A stretch of 26,965 nucleotides of DNA from Ruminococcus sp. (GTDB lineage Bacteria > Bacillota > Clostridia > Oscillospirales > Ruminococcaceae), in the NCBI RefSeq assembly GCF_019417665.1, contig NZ_DXUU01000041.1, positions 1-26,965 of the forward strand, in the 5' to 3' direction. Positions within the stretch are counted from its first letter, which is position 1. Each line of letters starts with the position of its first letter. The notes beneath the pieces are model-generated. The model did no database searches. It worked only from the letters and a program-made list of their open reading frames with translations, and was not told where the DNA came from. A program made the translations under genes and the position numbers. This document shows positions 7,330-15,503 of this stretch, one piece after another.

Positions 7330-7519
7330 ATGGGATTGTGTTGGAAAACGGGAGAAATGACTGATTTATAGTTTGATTTATGCTTGAATCCAGCAATATC
7401 GCATAAATTTCCGTTGAAAAATCGTTTGTATCACTAATGCTCTTTATGTGGTGTTTTAGAAATGGGATATGGCTTAATATGCACCTTCGGGTGAAATTCA
7501 TAGAATAGGGATGGATAAA

Positions 7520-8782
7520 ATGAAACCATTTGAAAAGAAAATCTGGCTTTCATCTCCGACAATGCACGGCGATGAACAGAAATGGGTAAATGATGCATTT
7601 GAGAAAAACTGGATTACAACAGCCGGCGAAAACGTTGACAGTGTAGAGACTCTGGTTGCAGAGAAGATCGGCTGCAAGTACGCAGTTGCACTCTCATGCG
7701 GTACAGGTGCTTTGCATCTTGCAATCAAACTTGCCGGTGAAAAGCTCTATGGGCAGGCAAAACCGAATGCTGGAACACTTCAGGGACATAAGGTTTTCTG
7801 TTCTGATATGACGTTTGATGCAACAGTAAATCCTGTTGCATATGAGGACGGTGAGGCTGTTTTCATCGATACTGAGCGTGACACATGGAATATGGACCCT
7901 GTTGCACTGGAAAAAGCATTTGAAATTTATCCTGATGTGAAACTGGTCGTTCTTGTTCATCTCTATGGAACGCCTGCCAAGCTTGATGAAATTATGGCAG
8001 TCTGCGAAAAGCATAACGCTATTCTCGTGGAAGATGCTGCGGAATCCTTTGGTGCTACTTATAAAGGCAAACAGACAGGCACTTTCGGAATAGGTAATAT
8101 CATCAGCTTTAACGGAAATAAAATCATCACAGGGTCTTCAGGTGGTATGTTCCTGACAGATAATAAAGCTGATGCTGATAAGGTGAGAAAATGGTCTACA
8201 CAGAGCCGTGAATCTGCTCCCTGGTATCAGCATGAAGAAATCGGATACAACTACAGAATGTCAAATATTATTGCCGGTGTTGTTCGTGGACAAATTCCGT
8301 ATCTGGAAGAACATATTGCACAGAAAAAGGCAATCTATATGCGATATAAAGAGGGTTTCAAAGGTCTTCCAGTCCAGATGAATCCTTATGATGAGAAGAA
8401 CAGCGAACCGAATTTCTGGCTTAGCTGCATGATCATCAACAAAGAGGCAATGTGCAAACAAGTCAGAGGCGAACAGAATGCTCTCTATATTTCCGAGAGT
8501 GGAAAAAGTTGTCCGACTGAGATTCTTGAGACACTTGCAAAATATAACGCAGAAGGCAGACCAATTTGGAAGCCGATGCATATGCAGCCTATCTACAGAA
8601 TGAATCCGTTTGTGACTGTGAATGGCAATGGAAGAGGTCAGACGAATGCCTATATCGCAGGTGATCTGGAAGATGTCGGAGCAGATATTTTTGAAAGAGG
8701 TCTGTGTCTGCCGTCTGATAATAAAATGACAGCGGAGGAACAGGATGTAATTATTCAGATAATCAGGAGTTGTTTTGACTGA
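7520..8782 (+). CDS. DegT/DnrJ/EryC1/StrS aminotransferase (PglE type)
   Basis: This 420-residue PLP-dependent sugar aminotransferase probably transfers an amino group to C4 of the UDP-4-keto-6-deoxy sugar made by the dehydratase upstream. The fold landmarks are present: SCGTGALHLA for phosphate binding, VEDAAES with the cofactor Asp (D172) and SFNGNKIITGSSGG with the Schiff-base lysine (K201). I chose ATG 7520, which has AGGG nine bases upstream; ATG 7511 directly abuts that AGGG and leaves no spacing. About 190 bases without a gene separate it from its truncated twin. Its stop overlaps the next start (TGATG), so it is coupled to the priming transferase. The exact sugar is inferred from context. 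Confidence 0.92.
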   Translation: MKPFEKKIWLSSPTMHGDEQKWVNDAFEKNWITTAGENVDSVETLVAEKIGCKYAVALSCGTGALHLAIKLAGEKLYGQAKPNAGTLQGHKVFCSDMTFDATVNPVAYEDGEAVFIDTERDTWNMDPVALEKAFEIYPDVKLVVLVHLYGTPAKLDEIMAVCEKHNAILVEDAAESFGATYKGKQTGTFGIGNIISFNGNKIITGSSGGMFLTDNKADADKVRKWSTQSRESAPWYQHEEIGYNYRMSNIIAGVVRGQIPYLEEHIAQKKAIYMRYKEGFKGLPVQMNPYDEKNSEPNFWLSCMIINKEAMCKQVRGEQNALYISESGKSCPTEILETLAKYNAEGRPIWKPMHMQPIYRMNPFVTVNGNGRGQTNAYIAGDLEDVGADIFERGLCLPSDNKMTAEEQDVIIQIIRSCFD

Positions 8783-9426
8783 TGTACGCAAAATACATAA
8801 AGAGAATACTGGACTTTGTTCTGAGCCTTTGTGCATTGATCGTGCTGTCGCCGTTACTGCTGATACTGATTCTCCTTGGTGCTGTTTTTATGGGCGGTAA
8901 TCCGTTCTTTACACAGCAAAGACCTGGAAAAGATGAGAAAATCTTCAAGCTGATCAAGTTCAGAACAATGGATAATCGTAAGGATAAAAATGGCAACTTG
9001 CTCCCAGATGATGTCAGACTGAATAAGTATGGCAGGATTCTGAGGAGTACAAGCCTTGATGAATTGCCGGAGCTTGTGAATATTCTTGTGGGGGATATGA
9101 GTGCTATTGGTCCGAGACCCCTTGTTCCACAATATTTGCCATATTATACAGATAAAGAAAGGCATCGTCATGATGTAAGACCAGGATTAAGTGGCTTGGC
9201 TCAGATTAATGGAAGAAATGGCCTACAATGGGAACAGCGATTTGAATATGATTTAGAGTATATTGACAATATCTCTTTTTTGGAAGATTTAAAAATTGTT
9301 TTTCTAACTATAAAAAAGATTATAAAGAGTGAAGGAATAGTGGTAAGAGGAACAGGAATTACTATCGATTTTGATAAGTATCGTCAAATGCAAATGGAGG
9401 AACGAATGAATGATATTAAAAGATGA
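8782..9426 (+). CDS. Priming phosphoglycosyl transferase (PglC/bacterial sugar transferase)
   Basis: This 214-residue monotopic phosphoglycosyl transferase moves a sugar-1-phosphate from its UDP donor to undecaprenyl phosphate and so starts the repeat unit on the cytoplasmic face. The single re-entrant membrane helix is at about 12-37. The core carries QQRPGKDEKIFKLIKFRTM (45-63), the catalytic Asp-Glu pair D93-E94 in SLDELPEL, and GPRPLVPQYLPYY followed by RPGLSGLAQINGR. The short size matches PglC and not the large WbaP form. It overlaps the aminotransferase by one base and the acetyltransferase by 17. Base composition changes inside the gene: the first two thirds resemble the upstream genes, while from about 9230 the sequence turns strongly A+T-rich. 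This suggests a mosaic junction within the gene. Confidence 0.93.
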   Translation: MYAKYIKRILDFVLSLCALIVLSPLLLILILLGAVFMGGNPFFTQQRPGKDEKIFKLIKFRTMDNRKDKNGNLLPDDVRLNKYGRILRSTSLDELPELVNILVGDMSAIGPRPLVPQYLPYYTDKERHRHDVRPGLSGLAQINGRNGLQWEQRFEYDLEYIDNISFLEDLKIVFLTIKKIIKSEGIVVRGTGITIDFDKYRQMQMEERMNDIKR

Positions 9427-9937
9427 TGTTGTTTTATTACGTGCCATAGAAGAAAGTGATGCCCATATTCTAATGAATTTGATTAATGATCCTGAAGTTG
9501 AAAACTCTGTTTTTGGTTGGTCGTATCCCGTTTCACTGTCATCTCAAAAGAAATGGATTTTGAATATTTCTGATGATACCACAGTTCGTTATATTATTGA
9601 TGTTGATGAAGAAGCCGTTGGTGTTGCTATAATTTCATCGATAGATATGAAAAATCGTACATCAAATATGAATATTAAATTATTGAAGAGTGCGAGAGGG
9701 AAAGGTATTGCAACACGTACACTTAGTTTAATAATTAGATATTGTTTTGATGAATTGAATATGCATTGTTTAACAGCGAATGTAATTGAAAGAAATGAGA
9801 GCAGTCGTAAACTTTGGATAAAATTAGGCTTTAATGAAGATGGAATACTAAGGCAAAGAATCTATAAAAACGGTGTATATCATAACATAGTTTCGTATTC
9901 TTTGTTAAAGGAAGAGTATTATGGGAGAAATAGGTAG
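9410..9937 (+). CDS. GNAT-family N-acetyltransferase, probably sugar-modifying
   Basis: This 175-residue GCN5-related acetyltransferase carries the acetyl-CoA pyrophosphate loop SARGKGIAT (about residues 93-101) and the C-terminal pattern NESSRKLWIKLGF typical of the family. It begins with GGAGG nine bases upstream and overlaps the priming transferase gene. Given its place just after dehydratase, aminotransferase and transferase genes, it probably acetylates the 4-amino group of the UDP sugar, as PseH does in a related pathway and as the unrelated hexapeptide enzyme PglD does in Campylobacter. Protein acetylation (Rim-type) is the main alternative. The gene opens the A+T-rich block. Confidence 0.85.
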   Translation: MILKDDVVLLRAIEESDAHILMNLINDPEVENSVFGWSYPVSLSSQKKWILNISDDTTVRYIIDVDEEAVGVAIISSIDMKNRTSNMNIKLLKSARGKGIATRTLSLIIRYCFDELNMHCLTANVIERNESSRKLWIKLGFNEDGILRQRIYKNGVYHNIVSYSLLKEEYYGRNR

Positions 9938-10943
9938 TGAGTTTTATTATTCAGAAACCAAACATGTAAAAGCAAACAGTGCATTATGTTGGGGGAATTG
10001 TTTTAATTTTGTTTTCTCAGGAAGAACAGCAATCGAAACTGTACTAAGAAACGAAAAAAATGTAAGAAAGGCAATGCTTCCTTCGTATTGTTGTGATTCA
10101 ATGATAGAACCATTTAGACAAGCTGGAATAGAAGTATGCTTTTATCCTGTATATTTTGATAAGAATATAACATTCAAAATAGATATTCCAAATGATGTAG
10201 ATTGTTTATTATGGTGCAATTATTTTGGTTTCAAGCTATCAATGCCCTATTTAGATGAATTTAAAGAAAGAGGTGGAATTGTCATTGAAGATATAACACA
10301 TAGTTTTCTTTCAATGAAGCAATTTCATAAAACAAGCGATTATCTTGTAGCCTCTCTAAGAAAATGGGAACCAGTTTTATGTGGAGGATATTTTGCAGTA
10401 AGAAAAAGTATAGCACTTGATTTCGAATTAGAGCAACCACCTGAAACTTTTTTGAATAAAAAAATGAAAGCTATGAAAATGAAAGGGCAATATTTATCTG
10501 GAGATTCGGATATTGATAAATCCACTTTTTTAAATGCTTTCTCTGAATCAAATGAATGGCTCGCAAAACACTATTCGTGTTTAGCTATTGATGAATATTC
10601 AAGGAAAATTTTGCTAAATGTTGATTATCAAAAGCAACGTAAAATAAGGATAAGTAATGCAAGGATATTATATAAGGGGTTAGAATTCAATCAGGATGTT
10701 AGTTTTCTTTTTCCTATTGATAGTATGGACTGTCCTTTATTTATTCCTGTTGTTATTGCACCTGGAAAACGCAACGCAATAAGAAAAAAATTGATAGATA
10801 ATCAGATATACTGTCCTGTCCATTGGCCACATCCAAGTGCATCATGCCAATCTAATCTATATGAAATGGAATTGTCGTTGATTTGTGATCAGAGATATAG
10901 TGAAGATGATATGCAAAGAATTGTCGATGTTCTGAATAATTGA
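9921..10943 (+). CDS. PLP-fold DegT-like aminotransferase homolog
   Basis: This is a 340-residue protein with the layout of a fold-type-I PLP enzyme. SGRTAIETVLR (about 33-43) stands where DegT enzymes bind phosphate, VIEDITHSF (121-129) holds the likely cofactor Asp D124, and SLRKWEPVLCGGYF (145-158) places K148 where the Schiff-base lysine is expected. It is shorter than sugar aminotransferases, and the loops around the lysine are unlike the full aminotransferase upstream. It overlaps the acetyltransferase gene by 17 bases and is followed at 14 bases by an ATP-grasp gene, so the two probably act together, perhaps in making or attaching an amino-acid-like substituent. The substrate is unknown. 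Catalytic competence rests on my reading of D124 and K148. Confidence 0.7.
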   Translation: MGEIGSEFYYSETKHVKANSALCWGNCFNFVFSGRTAIETVLRNEKNVRKAMLPSYCCDSMIEPFRQAGIEVCFYPVYFDKNITFKIDIPNDVDCLLWCNYFGFKLSMPYLDEFKERGGIVIEDITHSFLSMKQFHKTSDYLVASLRKWEPVLCGGYFAVRKSIALDFELEQPPETFLNKKMKAMKMKGQYLSGDSDIDKSTFLNAFSESNEWLAKHYSCLAIDEYSRKILLNVDYQKQRKIRISNARILYKGLEFNQDVSFLFPIDSMDCPLFIPVVIAPGKRNAIRKKLIDNQIYCPVHWPHPSASCQSNLYEMELSLICDQRYSEDDMQRIVDVLNN

Positions 10944-10957
10944 AAAGAGGAAAAAAT

Positions 10958-12055
10958 ATGGGTAAAACAATTTTAGTAACGGGAATTGGTGGATTGACAC
11001 CACGTTCAATTACAACAATTATTAGAAAGAATCATCCTGATTATAGAATAATTGGTTGTGACATAGATAAAAAAGCTATTGGCTTTTTTATGACAATAAA
11101 AAACGAAAAAAAATTAGTAGATGAATATTATGTTTGTCCACGTTGTGATTCAGAAGATTATTTTCCTTGGATAGAAAAGCTTGTTTCTGAAAAAGATATA
11201 GACTATGCCTTTGTACAACCTGAAGCAGAGATTGTTAAATGGGGAGATTACTATGAAAAGAATGGTAGGTATCCGTGTCCTGTGTTTATGGGTTGTAAGT
11301 TACTTTCTGAATCCTTAAGAGATAAGTCTATAATGGCAGATCTCCTTGAAGGCACTGAGTATATACCAAAGACAATTAAAATTACGCAGGATAATCCGCG
11401 TTTTAGTGATGTTGAGAAAGAAATTGGTTTTCCTTGTTGGATACGTGCAACAGAAGGAACTGGTGGACTAGGCTCTCTTAAATTAGATGATATAAGCAGT
11501 TATAAAAGTTGGTTATTTATAAATTCAAAAATTCCTGAATTTACAGTTAGTGAATTTCTTACTGGTCGTCATTTGGCTAATGAGATGCTTTATTATAATG
11601 GTGAGTATGTAAAAGGTGCGGCACTTGAATGTGTAGAATATGTAATGGCAAATACAGCACCATCACATGTAACTGGAAATACACATTTTGGAAGATTTTT
11701 AAATGAAGATAGAATAAATGAATTTTGTGATAGTTGTATAAAATACTTGGAGAAAAAGCTTGGCGTTCCAGCTCATGGTATCCTTTCTTTTGATTTGAAG
11801 GAAGATAAAGATGGAAAAATGAAAGTGACTGAAGTAAATATTCGTCATATGGCATATGCAGGTGTCATGGCACATGTTGGATTTGATCTCATAGAGGATA
11901 CTATAAAGATTATTGAAGATGGTAATGCTGATCGTGTGGAGAGATTACCATTTTATCATTATGAAAAACCATATGTATTTCTTCGAGACGTTGATGTTGA
12001 ACCGATTATTTTGGAAAGTGAATCTATTTTTGATGTGGGTGAGAATTTATCATGA
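10958..12055 (+). CDS. ATP-grasp carboxylate-amine ligase
   Basis: This 365-residue ATP-grasp-type enzyme would activate a carboxylate as an acyl phosphate and join it to an amine or similar nucleophile. The N-terminal Rossmann-like part begins MGKTILVTGIGGLTPRS. The central part has IRATEGTGGLGS (the glycine-rich ATP loop, about 170), and the metal-binding end has GILSFDLKEDKDGKMKVTEV followed by NIRH. I chose ATG 10958 with AGAGG seven bases upstream over the in-frame TTG at 10940. It overlaps the next gene by four bases (ATGA). In a capsule locus such ligases can attach amino acids to sugar carboxylates or amines, and the uronic acid genes further on offer a possible acceptor. The substrate is inferred only. 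Confidence 0.8.
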   Translation: MGKTILVTGIGGLTPRSITTIIRKNHPDYRIIGCDIDKKAIGFFMTIKNEKKLVDEYYVCPRCDSEDYFPWIEKLVSEKDIDYAFVQPEAEIVKWGDYYEKNGRYPCPVFMGCKLLSESLRDKSIMADLLEGTEYIPKTIKITQDNPRFSDVEKEIGFPCWIRATEGTGGLGSLKLDDISSYKSWLFINSKIPEFTVSEFLTGRHLANEMLYYNGEYVKGAALECVEYVMANTAPSHVTGNTHFGRFLNEDRINEFCDSCIKYLEKKLGVPAHGILSFDLKEDKDGKMKVTEVNIRHMAYAGVMAHVGFDLIEDTIKIIEDGNADRVERLPFYHYEKPYVFLRDVDVEPIILESESIFDVGENLS

Positions 12056-13236
12056 ATATATTAATTATAGCAAATTTTTGCCGTGATTTTTCAAAATCAG
12101 ATAACGGTAGATTTATGTATCTATGTAAGGAACTTTCAAAAGAAAATGATGTTGAGATAATTACATCGAGTTTTAGTCATGTATCAAAAAAAACAAAAAA
12201 TCCTCTTACACATAATTGGTCGTTTAAGATAACCTTTCTTCACGAACCTGGTTATAAAAGAAATATTAGTATCAAACGTTTTATGAGTCATCATAAATGG
12301 GGAAAAGAAGTAAAAAAATATTTAGAAAATCGAAAGAAACCAGATGTGATATATTGTGCTGTACCTTCACTTACAGCTCCATCAATTGCATCTGATTATT
12401 GCAAAAAAAATGATGTTAAATTTGTAATTGATATTCAAGATCTGTGGCCTGAAGCATTTCAAATGGTATTCAATCCACCTATACTCAACAAAATTGTTTA
12501 TGCACCATTTAAAAGGCTTGCGGATAAGATTTACAGTAATGCAGATGGGATTTGTGCTGTTTCAAATACATATGCAAATAGAGCAATGTCTGTAAATTCA
12601 AAATGCAAGAACAGTCACGTTGTCTTTCTTGGTACAAATCTTGATACTTTTGATAAAAATGTCATTGAGAATCCTGTAGACAAGCCCGAAGGTGAAATTT
12701 GGATTGCCTATTGTGGAACTCTTGGTGCAAGTTATGATTTAACCTGTGTTATTGATGCATTAGCAATAATTAAAGAAAAAGGACTAAGTGTTCCAAAGTT
12801 TATTGTAATGGGTGATGGACCAAGAAGAGTAGAATTTGAAGAGTACTCCAAAAAGAAAAATGTTGATTGTATTTTTACTGGAAGATTAGCTTATCCGAAA
12901 ATGTGCGGCCTTTTGTCTGCTTGTGATATGACAGTTAATCCCATTGTAACTAGGTCAGCCGGAAGCATTATAAACAAACATGGTGATTATGCTGCTTCAG
13001 AATTGCCTGTCATTAATACCCAGGAATGTCAAGAGTACAGAGATTTGGTTGATGAATATAAGATGGGATTTAATTGTGAAAATGGTGATTCAAGAGAAAT
13101 TGCTGAGAAAATAATTTTGCTTGTTAATGACTCAACACTTAGAACTAACATGGGTGGAAACGCACGAAGATGTGCTGAGGAAAAGTTTGATAGGAAAAGT
13201 TCATATCAGTTATTAATCGATTGTATACTGGGGTAA
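12052..13236 (+). CDS. GT4-family glycosyltransferase (WbuB-like)
   Basis: This 394-residue retaining GT-B glycosyltransferase probably adds one sugar of the lipid-linked repeat unit on the cytoplasmic face. The N-terminal domain starts MNILIIANFC and contains DIQDLWPEAFQMVF, the DLWPE signature seen in WbuB-type enzymes. The C-terminal donor domain holds IAYCGTLGASYDLTCVIDAL, then VMGDGPRR and FTGRLAYPKM. It is coupled to the ATP-grasp gene through ATGA and is followed by a second GT4 gene six bases on. The donor sugar cannot be told from sequence; WbuB relatives often use N-acetylated amino sugars. Confidence 0.9.
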   Translation: MNILIIANFCRDFSKSDNGRFMYLCKELSKENDVEIITSSFSHVSKKTKNPLTHNWSFKITFLHEPGYKRNISIKRFMSHHKWGKEVKKYLENRKKPDVIYCAVPSLTAPSIASDYCKKNDVKFVIDIQDLWPEAFQMVFNPPILNKIVYAPFKRLADKIYSNADGICAVSNTYANRAMSVNSKCKNSHVVFLGTNLDTFDKNVIENPVDKPEGEIWIAYCGTLGASYDLTCVIDALAIIKEKGLSVPKFIVMGDGPRRVEFEEYSKKKNVDCIFTGRLAYPKMCGLLSACDMTVNPIVTRSAGSIINKHGDYAASELPVINTQECQEYRDLVDEYKMGFNCENGDSREIAEKIILLVNDSTLRTNMGGNARRCAEEKFDRKSSYQLLIDCILG

Positions 13237-13242
13237 TAAAAA

Positions 13243-14340
13243 ATGAATATTTTGTTTATTTCCAATTTGAGTGGATTATCATTTGCAGGTCCAACTTATA
13301 GTGTTCCGAAGCAAATTGAGGCACAGACAAAAGTTGATAATGTATTTTGGTATAATGTTACTGTTAAGGGAAAAGAGGAATGGAGATCATTATCTTACTA
13401 TCATGATTTAACCGAATTTCCTGATGAATCCATTTATAGTTTGCCTGAACCGTTTAATAAACCGGATATCATAATTGTTGAGCAGTTCTATAATATGGCG
13501 AGAAACAACATCAGAAAAGAGCTTGTTAAAGGAAAAATCCCATATATAATTATTCCTCGTGGTGAATTCACACATCAGGCTCAAATGAGAAAAAGAATGA
13601 AGAAAAGATTAGCTAATCTGTTTCTATTCAGAAAATTTGCGAGAAATGCTTCAGCCATTCAATACTTAACTGAACAGGAGTACATAGATTCAGGTGACGA
13701 ATGGAATTCAAAACACATTGTGATTCCTAATGGTATTGATATTCCAGCTAACGTTAAAAAAGATTTCTCTAGAGATGGTATAAAGTGTATTTCTATAGGA
13801 AGAATTGAACCATATCAAAAAGGTTTAGATTTATTGATAGAAGCTTGTTCATTGATTAAAGAAGATCTTTTTAAGGAAAATTGTACTATTACAATTTGTG
13901 GTCCTGATAGAGAAGGAAAATTGGAAGCATTAAAAGAAATGGTGACTGAAAAGGAACTGCAAGATATTATTCTTTTTCATGAAGCTGTATATGGAGAAGA
14001 AAAAGAAAAAATGTTGCTTGATAGCGATGTTTTTGTAATACCATCTCGTTTTGAAGGACATCCTATGGCATTGATAGAGGCTCTTTCTTATGGATTACCT
14101 GTTATTGCAACAACTGGTTCTAATATGAGAGATGATATTGATAAGTATAATGCTGGTTGGACAGCTGATAGTAATGTTGAAAGTATAGCTGATACATTTA
14201 AGAGGATGATTGATAGCTTTAGTGATGTAAAGAAATATAGTATAAATTCTATAGAATTATCAAAAAAGTATTCTTGGAAATTGATTGCAAAGATGCAAAA
14301 CATGAAAGATAACTCGATTGTTTATTATGGTAGGAAATAA
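13243..14340 (+). CDS. GT4-family glycosyltransferase
   Basis: This 365-residue GT-B glycosyltransferase has a C-terminal donor-binding domain with SIGRIEPYQKGLDLLIEA and the EX7E motif in FEGHPMALIEALSYGLP, the usual nucleotide-sugar contact of GT4 enzymes. The N-terminal acceptor domain starts MNILFISNLSGLSFAGP. It differs clearly from the preceding GT4, so the pair should make two different linkages. It lies six bases after that gene, and its stop codon abuts the start of the polymerase gene. The donor and linkage are unknown. Confidence 0.9.
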   Translation: MNILFISNLSGLSFAGPTYSVPKQIEAQTKVDNVFWYNVTVKGKEEWRSLSYYHDLTEFPDESIYSLPEPFNKPDIIIVEQFYNMARNNIRKELVKGKIPYIIIPRGEFTHQAQMRKRMKKRLANLFLFRKFARNASAIQYLTEQEYIDSGDEWNSKHIVIPNGIDIPANVKKDFSRDGIKCISIGRIEPYQKGLDLLIEACSLIKEDLFKENCTITICGPDREGKLEALKEMVTEKELQDIILFHEAVYGEEKEKMLLDSDVFVIPSRFEGHPMALIEALSYGLPVIATTGSNMRDDIDKYNAGWTADSNVESIADTFKRMIDSFSDVKKYSINSIELSKKYSWKLIAKMQNMKDNSIVYYGRK

Positions 14341-15495
14341 ATGTATATTGTTGGTAGATTGATAAGCTTATTTATTTATTTATTTGTATTAATTATCTTT
14401 TGCGATTTAATTGCAAAGAGTAAAAACAGCAAAGAAATAAAACGAATATTGTTGATATATATATTAGTTTTAGGAATTATGGGCTATTTCTTTATCCCAC
14501 ATACTGGGGCGGATTTGTATAGATTACTTAATACAATGAAGTATTATTCTGATGGAAATTTAATTACTATAAAAGATAAGGTATTAAAATCATCTACTCC
14601 TGGAACTGGATTATATCTTGGTCTGATTGGAAAGATACACAATGATAATTTTTTGCCAGCAATATCCGCCATTATTACATTTTCATTTTGCTTCTCGATA
14701 TTAAAAAGTGAATCAAACGAAACTGATGCAAACCCCATGTATATAGCATTGGCTTTATTTTCGTTTATGTCGCGTGGATTGATGATGCAGATAATTAGTA
14801 ACATCAGAACAATTATGGCGTTATCAATATGTGCTTTTTGTGTTTATATAGAATTCTACAAAAAAAAGAAGTTGATTTTTATATTTCCACTATATATTTT
14901 AGGGGCATCTCTTCATGTTATGGGACAAGTCGTTCTTTTATATAGAATTATATTTTTAATAATAGAAAAGGCTAAAAATCCAGTACAAGTAATTTTCAGA
15001 TTAATATGCTCAGGTGTTTTATGTGGTGTAATTTGGATTTATGGACAAAAATATATATTGGCATTATTTGAAAAGGGAGATAATTATGTGTCAATTGCTT
15101 CTTCTGGAGATGGCTATACCTATGTTTGGGAGAGAATTTTGAGTGTGATGTCTCTATTGTTGACAATTTACTTTTTGAAAAAGTTTTTTGGATATAAAAG
15201 AACGTATAACAAAGAATTTTCAAACGATGAACCAACTTTAAGTCTGGTTAGATATATATGTCCTTTGATTATTATTGATGTAATTATATTCTTTATTGAG
15301 TTTAATTTCTTTCTAAGATTAAGCTGGTATATTTGCATCTTAACAATGCCATTGATGATTTCAACATTTAAATTAGTAAATAATGAGAATGAAGAAAAAA
15401 CACTTAAAGAAAATACGGTTGTATATTGCACATTAATGCTTGCTTTAGCTTGTGCCAGAGGTGATTTGTGCAGTTTGAAATTTTTTGAATTGTGA
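14341..15495 (+). CDS. wzy: EpsG/Wzy-like repeat-unit polymerase
   Basis: This is a 384-residue polytopic membrane protein with about ten hydrophobic stretches, starting MYIVGRLISLFIYLFVLIIF. The PHTGADLYRLLNTM segment (about 58-71) matches the conserved early loop of EpsG-family polymerases, and a large loop follows near 95. It probably joins flipped repeat units into polymer on the outer face of the membrane. The start codon follows the previous stop with no gap, and AGGAAAT in the end of the glycosyltransferase gene serves as binding site. This is one of the most A+T-rich genes here. Polymerases are poorly conserved, so the call rests on topology, that loop and context, including a separate flippase. 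Confidence 0.82.
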   Translation: MYIVGRLISLFIYLFVLIIFCDLIAKSKNSKEIKRILLIYILVLGIMGYFFIPHTGADLYRLLNTMKYYSDGNLITIKDKVLKSSTPGTGLYLGLIGKIHNDNFLPAISAIITFSFCFSILKSESNETDANPMYIALALFSFMSRGLMMQIISNIRTIMALSICAFCVYIEFYKKKKLIFIFPLYILGASLHVMGQVVLLYRIIFLIIEKAKNPVQVIFRLICSGVLCGVIWIYGQKYILALFEKGDNYVSIASSGDGYTYVWERILSVMSLLLTIYFLKKFFGYKRTYNKEFSNDEPTLSLVRYICPLIIIDVIIFFIEFNFFLRLSWYICILTMPLMISTFKLVNNENEEKTLKENTVVYCTLMLALACARGDLCSLKFFEL

Positions 15496-15503
15496 GGCTA
15501 ATC

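Noticed and set aside
7482..7493. CACC-TTCG-GGTG mini hairpin before the aminotransferase
   Set aside because: Only four base pairs; could be chance in a 180-base gap, and no riboswitch features surround it.
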